A model generated the notes under the pieces. That model made no database searches and had not been told where the DNA came from. It worked only from the letters and a program-made list of their open reading frames with translations. From Hydractinia symbiolongicarpus (taxonomy: Eukaryota; Cnidaria; Hydrozoa; Anthoathecata; Hydractiniidae), in contig NC_079883.1 of NCBI RefSeq assembly GCF_029227915.1, positions 18,726,001-18,790,000 on the forward strand: DNA of 64,000 nt, in the 5' to 3' direction. Shown here piece by piece: positions 25,716-35,149 of this stretch. A program made the translations under genes and the position numbers. The first letter of the stretch is position 1; the number at the start of each line of letters is the position of its first letter.

Positions 25716-26044
25716 CTTTTATCTTCGATCGTATGTTTCATTTACTGTTTATTTCAGACAGACAAATTTCGAATACTTAGCTGATTCGATTTTTCTATTG
25801 TTCGGAGAACAATTGAGTCTTCTCACAACAAAAGAATTTCCCTTGCAATATTTTTTAATTCAAACCGTGTTTGAATTAAAAAGTCTTGACAAGTATTGAA
25901 AGCGATTGCGTAATGTTTTTTCGAACGTGTCTCAAAAGTTGGTTTCACATTATGTCAATTAATTGAGGCAATATTTTTCAATAGTTATCAATAATTTCCA
26001 ATATATTGGATTCAATATATTTCTGTAATGTGAAACGGCCTTAA

Positions 26045-26954
26045 GGAAAACGTGCATATAAACAGATATTCGCCACTTTGATAGCACATTCGGAATAATT
26101 CAGCCGGGCTTGTGTGGTATGCTTTTTTATTATGTCGCAGAAAAACATTCATACAGCTAAAAAATATTTGTTACATTAAAATATGCCTAACCAAACAGAC
26201 GTCTGGAAAAGGTTGGTTTCCAGACTTCCATTTGGTTTGCAAGTACTTTGAGCATAAACAAAAGTCTGGCTGATTTTCGTTATAATATAATCCCTCATTC
26301 TAGCACAAAATAATATCAAAACGATAAACTTTAGGTTTATTTTACCGCAACTTTTTTTGGAAAAAATCCCGCCTTTTTTGAAAATTTTACAAATCCTTAG
26401 AACAAAAAAATCTTCCTTTGCAGTTTGAAGTATACAAAATTTTCACTTCATTCGCATGAGTGACTAGATCCAGTGCGTATAGAGTGTATATAATAATAAC
26501 ATACATGTTTTCTTTATACAAGAATGTTTATCTTTTTTTAATGTTGCGATTCGCCTTAATCTATTTTAAACTTTTCAATAATTTCAAGTGTTTGATTCGT
26601 TGAACAACTCGTAGTTCATTTTAGTTAACCCCATTATAAAAAACACAAAGCAAAAATTATGTTCTGTGCTAACTCGTGAAATAATGAAGATTTTGAAAAA
26701 ATAAATCTCTAAATTGACCAGATTCTTGTTGACAAGCATTTTTTCCACATCTTAAAAAATAAAATAGCAGTAAAATTTCAGTCTCGCCATTGTTCTCATT
26801 TTTTGCTTACTCTTTCAGCAATTATCAGCATTGTTCTTATAAAAGTGTAAAATATAGTAAATAGCTGTTCTAAAATAATTGTTTCTTAGTAATTTTCTTA
26901 ACACATGGGAGCAGGGCAGAGGAAGATTGAAATACAAAGAATAATTTTTCACAG
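26045..26954. other. Noncoding AT-rich spacer
   Basis: I see no gene, repeat boundary or RNA here. It lies downstream of both the second Harbinger copy and the convergent integrase gene remnant. Confidence 0.4.
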
Positions 26955-27905
26955 TTATAATGTAATCCTTAGTTGTAATGTACGTGTTAAGTTAATAAAA
27001 TACAGAAGAGCTTCTCGGAAATTGTCAATTGTTTCATTCGCTAGAGATCCCAAAAGGTCAGAAATACTATAGCGGCTTTCAAACTCTCGCATTCTTTCTG
27101 ATGAAAGGCTTGATGAATTGAAAAGTGGATCGACTCCAAACACGCTATCACTGGCAATCCTCGATTCAGGGTACCACTGCATGTAAAGTAATTTAGCTCC
27201 TACTCCATTTGGTACAACTTCTGCCATCAATGATACGATCCCATTACTTCTGGTTTTAATTACTGACGGCACGCCTCTGCCTAAAAAAATAAATTTGGGA
27301 ATCAAGCAATACGAACCATACGGACAACCTTGTTTGCAGTGCTTATTACATTTTTTTTACAACAATTTCGCTGTAAAACACTAAGGGGTCATTTGAAACC
27401 ATAATTTTCTGTTAAATAAATTGATTTGGTATAAAGAGAAACAACAATAATTATTTAATTGTTTATGAAGATATATACCTGGAATAGGGTGATTATTCCA
27501 CGAAGAAATAACAATCTGAAGACCATAACTCGCTACCAAGCAAGAAACAAATAATACACAAAATTTTACGCAGTCGTTTGACATATCTATGATCTCTTCA
27601 TTTTCCATAAATACAAGAACTGTTTTTAAAGGATAATTTACACGACAGTTTACCTCCACCCAAAATCTTTCAATAGGGAGGTTCTAAAAGGATATAATTA
27701 AAAAACAAATATCCCGCGTATTATAATGTCATGATTAATTTTTTTTCTTTCTAACCTGCTTGGATTCTGTTTGTCGATAACATTCTATTGCTTGATTTCC
27801 ACGAAGCATTGCTAAATGCTCTTGCATTCCAAAGATTAAATAAAATTCTCTACCGCAATCAACTCGCAGTTGATCAGGTATTCCGTATGTTACCAAGGTT
27901 TTTCT
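26955..27905 (-). pseudogene. Spliced integrase-core gene, 5'-truncated
   Basis: Three minus-strand exons with GT-AG borders and matching phases: 27905-27756, 27683-27479 and 27280-26955. The reading is the second half of an rve-type (DDE) integrase core. LRVDCGREF holds the second catalytic Asp, NLPIERFWVEVN the catalytic Glu, followed by WNNHPIPGRGVPS and a long C-terminal segment ending at 26955. This form (IERFWVEVN..RVNYP and WN.HPIPG) is a recurrent single-copy-like integrase family in invertebrate and fish genomes. A candidate upstream exon (about 28062-27998) has a good donor but is one base out of phase and is cut by the duplication boundary at 28062. The first catalytic Asp is therefore missing and the gene is probably dead. 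Confidence 0.65.
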
Positions 27906-28061
27906 GAGGAAAAGAAATAACGTATTGTTGGAATATGCTTAAAAAACTGCATTTAAATATATTCACGAAACATTTAAATGCGATAAGAAATTCTCACCTG
28001 TATATATTTTCATGTATTTTAACGTTTTTATCATTCAAAAGTTGCGATAAATATTCCATCG

Positions 28062-28570
28062 ATACTTTTTCCATTGTGTATCAAAGAGTAGAGGAACGAG
28101 TGAAAAAAGACACACTTGCGAATAAGGTTACGGACTTACATGCGCAACACCCTCCTTCGTGGTGGGTAGACAAGAAAAATTTGTTAGTCTGAACTTTTCT
28201 CTAGACTATTGTCTGAAAGAGTGAAAATAAGTGAATGAACTAACATCCGCGACAACCCCCCTTAGTAGTGACTAGACAAAAAAATGTAGGAAATCTAAAC
28301 AGGTGACCTGCGTAACGTGTGAAATTAAAAAATAATAAAACTCCCAAAATTGAAAAACATAGTAGTCGGGAATTGAAACTTTAAATTGAAGAAATCCAAA
28401 ATTCAGATTTGAAAAAATCCAATCTAAAAATTAAAAAAAAAAAATCCAAAATCCAAAATTAAAAAATTTAAAATAAATTAAAAAAAAAATGAAAATCCAA
28501 AATTCGAAATTGAAAAATTGAAAATCCAAAATTGAAAAAAATCCAAAATTCCAAAATTCGATTTCACCCG
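28062..28570. repeat. Duplicated block R1, copy a (509 bp)
   Basis: Nearly identical to 29565-30073 at a constant offset of 1503 bp, with one visible base change near 28368. It ends in an inverted copy of the AAATCCAAAATTG-type minisatellite also seen (other strand) near 21640-21800. The boundary at 28062 coincides with the break of the integrase gene. Confidence 0.9.
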
Positions 28571-28574
28571 TTGT

Positions 28575-29568
28575 TTCGTTGTTTTGGATCTTTGGGAAAG
28601 TTGAAAAAAATACACCTTGTTTCTTTTGGTGGATAAGACAACTAGGTAAGTTTGCAAGAAGCCATCCTTATTCATCAACGTGTGGAACTATGATGTGAAC
28701 ATCACATCACATTCAACGATGTGAACATCACATCACATCCGCAAAGTTTCGCCTCTCATCCCGGAGGTCCGAATGTGAGCTTCTAACTAGTGACGTCAGG
28801 CGCATAATTATGCAAAATGGCGAACATGTGAGGTGAAGGCTTAAAAACATGAGGTAAACATTGTCTGGTTTCTTAAATACTGTAGTGATTTTAATAAAAT
28901 AAACGTTAAATTGTTTTTTCTGAAGATGTTATGAATCGATTTAAGTCAACTTGATTTTTCTCGGGAGGTAAGCTTTAAAGATAGTTTTCTTTTTTAATTT
29001 CATTGTCCTGATGGTTACATTGACACCAAGCTATCTATGTAAGCTAGCAGTTGCTACATTTATATTCTTTTATAATATATTGTTTAGAGTTGCACGTTAT
29101 ACAAAATGGACAACATTAGACTTAAGTTTGAAGCATGGTTGGATGAGGAGTTACAAAAAAAAATACAACTCCAATGAAATGTTTAATTTTATTGTGGAGT
29201 ATTTAAACGGTGAAAGAGAAGGGATTCCAAGGAAAGTGGAAAAGAGGGTAAAAAGGAAACAGTACAGGGTCTTCATTAAATTTACACAATATCCTGTGTG
29301 TTCCAACCAAAGAAAAGGTTTGTTTATCAATATTCGACATATATTAGTTATTTTTACATCTATACGAGTCAGTGGGTGGTAGAGTTGGAGGTAAAACAGA
29401 TAGTGATTGACATATACACTAATGTATGAAAATAAGTCAGGGAAGGGTTTAAATAATAGACTGTTTACTGTAAAAATACACAGTTCAGATGCTCTCTTTC
29501 ACTAGGCATTATATATATAGGTAAGTTTTACGTAAGTTTTATCTTTGTATAAAGTTGTTTGTCCATAC
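28575..29568. repeat. Duplicated block R2, copy a (994 bp)
   Basis: Matches 31386-32379 at a constant offset of 2811 bp, with no indel. It contains a truncated THAP-like fragment at its left edge, two GATGTGAACATCACATCACA motifs, a TGACGTCA palindrome near 28791, and the first-exon-like sequence at 29088-29317. Confidence 0.9.
29088..29317 (+). pseudogene. First-exon-like sequence with homopolymer frameshift, copy a
   Basis: An acceptor (TTGTTTAG) precedes a possible start ATG at 29106, and a donor (AAAAG|GTTTGT) ends the exon. The frame opens MDNIRLKFEAWLDEELQKK, then hits a stop after a run of nine A. Reading one base out restores a long open frame (NEMFNFIVEYLNGEREG followed by a basic KRVKRKQYRVF segment) to the donor. 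Two possible 5'-UTR donors (GTAAAC near 28855, GTAAGC near 28969) and a CRE-like TGACGTCA lie upstream, as for a first coding exon. I do not recognise the family. The identical indel in both copies means it predates the duplication or is a systematic base-calling error. Confidence 0.45.
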
Positions 29569-30073
29569 TTTTTCCATTGTGTATCAAAGAGTAGAGGAAC
29601 GAGTGAAAAAAGACACACTTGCGAATAAGGTTACGGACTTACATGCGCAACACCCTCCTTCGTGGTGGGTAGACAAGAAAAATTTGTTAGTCTGAACTTT
29701 TCTCTAGACTATTGTCTGAAAGAGTGAAAATAAGTGAATGAACTAACATCCGCGACAACCCCCCTTAGTAGTGACTAGACAAAAAAATGTAGGAAATCTA
29801 AACAGGTGACCTGCGTAACGTGTGAAATTAAAAAATAATAAAACTCCCAAAATTGAAAAACATAGTAGTCAGGAATTGAAACTTTAAATTGAAGAAATCC
29901 AAAATTCAGATTTGAAAAAATCCAATCTAAAAATTAAAAAAAAAAAATCCAAAATCCAAAATTAAAAAATTTAAAATAAATTAAAAAAAAAATGAAAATC
30001 CAAAATTCGAAATTGAAAAATTGAAAATCCAAAATTGAAAAAAATCCAAAATTCCAAAATTCGATTTCACCCG
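29565..30073. repeat. Duplicated block R1, copy b (509 bp)
   Basis: Second copy of 28062-28570, joined directly to the end of R2 copy a through the shared bases ATAC. This is the junction expected for a tandem duplication of R1-R2. Confidence 0.9.
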
Positions 30074-31385
30074 AATGGAAATTCAAAATTGGAAACACTA
30101 AGGTGAGCTAATTGTTAAATAGATAAGGATGTTGACATTTTCTGTGCAAAAAACCAAGTTTTATCAACGAGAAATTGGATGGCCCTTTGGATACACGCAT
30201 TTATAAGGTTTGTTTGACTTTTTTATCTTCTGAAAGCTTTATATTTTTGTAATATTTGTTTTTTGTTTGTTTTCAGTGTTAGGATAAATATATTGTCACG
30301 TTTTTTAGCCACATAGCTAATGTTTGGCTAGGAACGAAGATTTTGAAGGTTAGCTAGCTTAGCTAGAACCTAACTTATTGTTATTCTGTTATTAGACTTT
30401 TTTATCCTAGCCAACATTTATTTTTATGTTGAGGCTGTGGCTATTGTTCCAACCCGTGTTGTCCTCCACACCATCTTGGGCAATATTTTTCGCGTTTTGT
30501 AAGTTACCTAACTTGGCACTGTGCTAGTCAGACATCGCGCAACCTATAAAAGGCCCGAGAAAAATTAAGTTGACCTAAATTGGCTCATATTCATACGTGA
30601 TTTACAAATATAAAGTTTATTTTCCTTAATTCGCACTTATAAGTTAATAATGCCTATTCAAAATTCACCTCCAACCCAAGGTAAAACATCCGCAATGTTG
30701 TTTTATAAATTTCTTCACCTTGAGTGCTCTGACGTCACCTGTTAGAAGATCGTAAATCATCTTCCGCATTGAAATTTTTACTCAAACTTTAATAGTGAAA
30801 TTCATTGGTAATGAGTATGTTTACCCCAGTGAAAACATCAGGAAACTTTGAAAATGAATACTAACTTCGGTTGAGAAATCATCATTCAATTGCAATACCG
30901 AGAAGCTGTGACGCAAAAAAAGAAAAAAAGAAGCGACAGGGAAAATGTTGTAGAATTTCAATTTGAGCAGGCGAAATACTAGACCAAGCACTGACTCGGA
31001 TTTCAGTTGGGAGAGCTGTGATGAGGATACTATTCAAGAAGAAGTCGCTTCACGGGTTGCTGTTGCTGTAAGGACGTGGTGCAAGTGTGGAAAGTGTAAG
31101 ATAATGACGAGCGAAGCGGAGTGTCGTTGCTATTGCGAGTTAGAATCCGCGAATATTTTTAATTTGATCAGTGAGTTTTGATATGTAAACGTATTTGAAT
31201 TAGATAATAGCACATGAGTTCGATGAATTACGATAAAAATGAAAAAAGGTTCTAACCTTCTTCTTTTTGTTTTTTTCTTTCAAACTCAGTTCTAAAGTCA
31301 AAGAACTCGGAAGTAAAATGAGCTTCGTAGATCTTAAAATTCTTTGGAAGCGTATCCTCTCTCTTGATCAGTTTGATCCATATAG
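30074..31385. other. Unique 1312-bp segment between R1b and R2b
   Basis: Present only in the second copy of the duplication. Its left 130 bp match, inverted, the sequence at about 21480-21610. It contains a P2X7-tail-like exon on the plus strand and most of a THAP-domain remnant on the minus strand. Because the THAP frame runs continuously from here into R2b, while R2a starts mid-THAP, this segment was probably deleted from the first copy, not inserted into the second. Confidence 0.6.
30963..31170 (+). pseudogene. Exon with P2X7-C-terminal-like zinc-binding motif
   Basis: An open frame with a basic and acidic lead-in ending EEVASRVAVAV, followed by WCKCGKCKIMTSEAECRCYC. This Cys arrangement (C-x-C-x2-C, then M-T-x-x-E and a C-x-C-x-C cluster) resembles the cytoplasmic ballast domain of P2X7 receptors, which is widespread as a stand-alone domain in cnidarian and fish proteins. 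A strong donor (ATCA|GTGAGT) lies at 31170, so this would be an internal or first exon. No following exon of the domain is visible before the next repeat. It could be part of a living gene with exons I cannot see, or a leftover piece. Confidence 0.45.
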
Positions 31386-31452
31386 TTCGTTGTTTTGGAT
31401 CTTTGGGAAAGTTGAAAAAAATACACCTTGTTTCTTTTGGTGGATAAGACAA
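31252..31452 (-). pseudogene. THAP-domain remnant
   Basis: Minus-strand frame with FFNFPKDPKQRTIWIK followed by KIYEAHFTSEFF. The FPK..P..R..W and HF..F elements are the signature of the THAP zinc-finger DNA-binding domain. The Cys before AHF is replaced by Tyr. Upstream (towards 31500) a start MASCKL is followed by an in-frame TAG before the rest of the domain. The zinc site is therefore broken. A donor-like AAG|GTTAGA sits at the 3' end (31257). In R2 copy a (about 28575-28640) only the first part of the domain remains. Confidence 0.55.
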
Positions 31453-32379
31453 CTAGGTAAGTTTGCAAGAAGCCATCCTTATTCATCAACGTGTGGAACT
31501 ATGATGTGAACATCACATCACATTCAACGATGTGAACATCACATCACATCCGCAAAGTTTCGCCTCTCATCCCGGAGGTCCGAATGTGAGCTTCTAACTA
31601 GTGACGTCAGGCGCATAATTATGCAAAATGGCGAACATGTGAGGTGAAGGCTTAAAAACATGAGGTAAACATTGTCTGGTTTCTTAAATACTGTAGTGAT
31701 TTTAATAAAATAAACGTTAAATTGTTTTTTCTGAAGATGTTATGAATCGATTTAAGTCAACTTGATTTTTCTCGGGAGGTAAGCTTTAAAGATAGTTTTC
31801 TTTTTTAATTTCATTGTCCTGATGGTTACATTGACACCAAGCTATCTATGTAAGCTAGCAGTTGCTACATTTATATTCTTTTATAATATATTGTTTAGAG
31901 TTGCACGTTATACAAAATGGACAACATTAGACTTAAGTTTGAAGCATGGTTGGATGAGGAGTTACAAAAAAAAATACAACTCCAATGAAATGTTTAATTT
32001 TATTGTGGAGTATTTAAACGGTGAAAGAGAAGGGATTCCAAGGAAAGTGGAAAAGAGGGTAAAAAGGAAACAGTACAGGGTCTTCATTAAATTTACACAA
32101 TATCCTGTGTGTTCCAACCAAAGAAAAGGTTTGTTTATCAATATTCGACATATATTAGTTATTTTTACATCTATACGAGTCAGTGGGTGGTAGAGTTGGA
32201 GGTAAAACAGATAGTGATTGACATATACACTAATGTATGAAAATAAGTCAGGGAAGGGTTTAAATAATAGACTGTTTACTGTAAAAATACACAGTTCAGA
32301 TGCTCTCTTTCACTAGGCATTATATATATAGGTAAGTTTTACGTAAGTTTTATCTTTGTATAAAGTTGTTTGTCCATAC
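31386..32379. repeat. Duplicated block R2, copy b (994 bp)
   Basis: Second copy of 28575-29568. It ends at the same ATAC point, after which sequence becomes unique (AAAGTATACC). Confidence 0.9.
31899..32128 (+). pseudogene. First-exon-like sequence with homopolymer frameshift, copy b
   Basis: Same sequence as 29088-29317, including the run of nine A that shifts the frame. The possible start ATG is at 31917. A downstream continuation of this gene is not visible after 32379. Confidence 0.45.
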
Positions 32380-32587
32380 TAAAGTATACCTTATTACACG
32401 AAATTAACGCTGTGTGGTTATTAACACGGTTAAAAAAAATAACAGGTCATTAATTTAGGCTGTTGCTTGAGAAGACCTAGTTTAAGTGTGTGGAAATTAA
32501 CGCGGCTAGAGAGAAGTTTTGACAATTTTCATGTGACTAAACATTTTTTATTCAACAACAATTCAATGTAAAAGTTAGTAGAAATGT

Positions 32588-34066
32588 CTACTCCATAGCA
32601 TCGAAGGGGTTCAAATGAATATAATTTGTACCCATTTCCCGAGTATTTTCAACGGCGGCGGTAATACCAGCACTTTGCCAACCATTTTTTATAATACTAA
32701 CTCCTTTCTTTAATTGGAGGAACTCGTACGCCTCGACCATCACTTTGGCATGATACGGTTTCAACGTAGACAACTTAAAATTTACTTTGATTGAAGTAAC
32801 ATCGCGGTTCGGTTCTTCCCGAAGGACTGACATTATCGAAGACGTAAAGTACTTGCTGAAGGCTCTCTTCTCTAAGTTCTTCAAACTACCATTGGTCGTT
32901 AAATCTAGAGGTTGTAACAGATGCGTCATGTTTTTAGGGACCATAACGCACTCGATGCTGTGTTGAGACAGTACATCTTTTACTTTCTCAGTAGATTGGG
33001 CTTTGAACGCATCCCATATCAAAAGGGTTTTCTGATTTGCTGGCAAAAATTTCGCGTTTTTCACTTATAGGGCACTAAGACTTCCTCAATGAGGCGAATA
33101 CTTTCTTTTTCGTTACTCCAATGCTTTTCACTGTAAGATAAGCAAAAACCGTCAGGAAAACCGAAGTTTGGGAGTGATCTCTGCGTTTTCCCTTGGTAGA
33201 TAAGCTGGAATGGGAGGATTTTTCCATCGAGAGATTCACAAACAGTTAATGTTATTCATCTTTTGTCACTAGAACCCGCTCTGGAGATATATTTTTCACC
33301 TTTCTTTGCCATTGTTACATTATCGGCCACAACAAACTTATATGGTGTTTGATCGGCATTGATAATCAATTTGTCAGGAATTTTGTAACGTAACACTTTT
33401 TCTGAAATTTTGTAAAGAAATGATGACCTGACCTCGTTCCATAAAGAGCGTGTAATCACGGGCCTGGACGTGGTTGCAACTCGCCGTGAAAAATTCATCC
33501 GTTGATACAATGATCTAACCCAAGTTCTAGTTACTTCAAAGTTAATGAATTTTCCAAATTTATCAGGGTTTGACTCAATTAATCCCATTAAAACACCTCT
33601 AATAACATGTATGTTTATACCAGCACCGGCAGTTCTTAAGGACGTTAACATCGATCGCAGCTTCGTGTCTAGTTCTTCATCTAAAATAAGTGGCCTTCTA
33701 CGTTTTTTTCCGATTAAAGCTGGCACATCTGATGTTCGTTTTTCTTTCAAAACTTCTCTGTATCTCTTTAGCCACGGGCGAATAGTGCTTTCGCCCAAGC
33801 TTGGGTAAAGTTTTTTAAATTTTCTAACTGCGGCTGCAGTACCATGTGTATGTGAGTACTTCGCTATTTCCCTTCCCTTGTTTTTTCCCTTCTTTGTACG
33901 TAAATCGTTTTATACTTGGTTGTGCGTTAAGCCTTTCTTGAACAGAGTTGGCTTCCAGTATACTGATGTTTTCAGGTAGATTTTCTTTTACAGACTTGCA
34001 TGCTTCAGTGGCATCCGTTGGCTTTGTCCGTTTAAAATAATTAAAAAACGACATTTTTCTCAACAA
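32588..34066 (-). pseudogene. Pogo-like (DDE_1) transposase, broken
   Basis: Three minus-strand pieces add up to one transposase. 34066-33830 carries the N-terminus (MSFFNYFKR) and a basic stretch. 33798-33256 carries a helix-turn-helix-like region (STIRPWLKRYREVL), an AGININIHVIRGV-like segment and the first catalytic Asp in INADQTP. 33253-32588 carries LIWDAFKAQ, VPKNMTHLLQPLDL and the C-terminus. The order and motifs match the pogo/Tigger-like branch of Tc1/mariner transposases. It is broken by a frameshift near 33885, an in-frame TGA near 33253 and a frameshift near 33062. No terminal repeats were recognised around it. Confidence 0.7.
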
Positions 34067-34490
34067 CCTGGAAAACCAGACAGAATAAACATGTTCTGTA
34101 AATAAATTTTATTCTCGAAATATTCACACTGTATTTCAGGTAGCCAATTACTCCAGGTACACAAGCCACTGTCCTGTTCCCGAGCACTAATCATTACTTG
34201 AATGGTATTGTTACCCTGCTCCACAAGACTTTGTGATTGTGAGTGGCCAGCTGAGCCACGAATAAACTTTGTTTCTCCTGGCCATAATATAGCTACAGCA
34301 GGGATGACGTTATTGACAAATTCTTTTCCATTATCTGAATGAATTATTTTAGGCAAGGCAAATACTGCCAGAAACCTATCAATAAACCTCTCAGCAGTTT
34401 CCTTTGCTGTTTTACTTCTTAGAGGAAAAATGATACAGAGTTTCGAAAAGTGATCCACAATATGTCCAATCCATTTGAAATTCCCGTCAG
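34060..34490 (-). pseudogene. Integrase core fragment (KRBA2/gypsy-integrase-like)
   Basis: Minus-strand frame with VDHFSKLCIIFPLRSKTA (first Asp region), IHSDNGKEFVN (second Asp) and SQSLVEQGNNTIQ (catalytic Glu). These are the three DDE elements of an rve integrase core of the type found in KRBA2-like and Ty3/gypsy-derived genes. The frame degenerates after NWLPEIQ at about 34130. At the 5' side it is cut off at about 34490, next to the telomeric repeat. It is a fragment without flanking domains. Confidence 0.65.
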
Positions 34491-34512
34491 GTTTTGTTTA
34501 TATATTTTTAAA

Positions 34513-34557
34513 AGGGTTAGGGTTAGGGGTTAGGGTTAGGGTTAGGGTTTAGGGTTA
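34513..34557 (+). repeat. Interstitial telomeric repeat (TTAGGG)n
   Basis: About seven units of GGGTTA with two length variants (GGGGTTA and GGGTTTA). TTAGGG is the ancestral animal telomere repeat. Here it lies internally, between a truncated integrase fragment and unique sequence. Confidence 0.85.
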
Positions 34558-34799
34558 GATAACATTGACCAATTAGGAAGTAACAACGGTTTGTGAACTC
34601 TGCTTTTATTTGAGCTGTCGTTGCGGGAAGTTATTTTATGATAAATATGTTGCAGTTGCGACAGTATGACGGTGTATGCGCTTCACTTGATTTACAACAC
34701 ACTATATATACCTGTACTGAAGCGGTCCACCTGATCGTGTGGCACAGTTTACGGTTCTTATTAAGCGCTCCACAGAGTGTCCAATGCCGGATCACACCT

Positions 34800-34847
34800 T
34801 GACTTGTGGCTTAACCCGGCGGTGTGACACCGGGTTTACCCGGCTAG
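34800..34847 (+). mobile_element. 3' end of another Helitron-like family (family C)
   Basis: A hairpin formed by AACCCGG and CCGGGTT around a GGTGTGACAC core is followed by TACCCGG and CTAG (34844-34847). Hairpin plus CTAG is the Helitron 3' signature, but the sequence differs from families A and B. Its upstream extent is not defined. Confidence 0.5.
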
Positions 34848-35008
34848 TCTCTTTAATAATAGCCGTCGTCTGTCTGTGTGTCCGCGAAAGCCATGATTTT
34901 TAAAATGCGCACCAATAAAAAATGCGATATATTTTTGTCCACTTTGTTGCGACTGGTAAATATAAAGGACAGGCGAACCCGTGGATTTTTCCATGGGCTA
35001 ACGACTAG
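34848..35008 (+). mobile_element. Helitron-like family B unit (161 bp)
   Basis: Starts TCTCTTTAATAATAGCCG directly after the family-C CTAG and ends with GTGGATTTTTCCATGGGC, TAACGA and CTAG (35005-35008). It is a slightly deleted family-B unit, again joined end to end with other elements. Confidence 0.7.
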
Positions 35009-35085
35009 TATCTATATATATCTCTATCTTCCATCCGGCGATTTTAAAGATTCCGCCCCGCGTGGCGATGGCGGAAATCAACAAC
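35009..35085 (+). repeat. Dispersed repeat D, copy 1
   Basis: After CTAG the sequence TATCTATATATATCTC leads to GGCGATTTTAAAGATTCCGC and a GGCGGAAATCAA inverted partner. The same succession occurs at 36685-36760 and, inverted, at 40800-40880. The TCTCTATC start suggests another Helitron-like 5' end, which is an inference. Confidence 0.5.
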
Positions 35086-35149
35086 ATGAAACTTGTGCTT
35101 GACAAGAAAATCCAAAATATGTGAGAATAGTTTTTCTCAAACAATTTGT

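Larger units (their letters stand above)
24871..26041 (+). mobile_element. PIF/Harbinger element, internally deleted copy 2 (1171 bp)
   Basis: Inverted ends AGGCCGTTTCACATTACAG, with TAA duplicated outside (24868-24870 and 26042-26044). It contains the start of a transposase on the plus strand and the N-terminal part of a MADF/Myb-type DNA-binding protein on the minus strand, meeting near 25262 where the middle of the element has been lost. Two convergent genes, transposase plus Myb-like protein, are the normal Harbinger organisation, so this copy identifies the family. Confidence 0.85.

Noticed and set aside
34513-34557. A true chromosome end
   Set aside because: Only about seven imperfect TTAGGG units with ordinary sequence on both sides, so it is interstitial.
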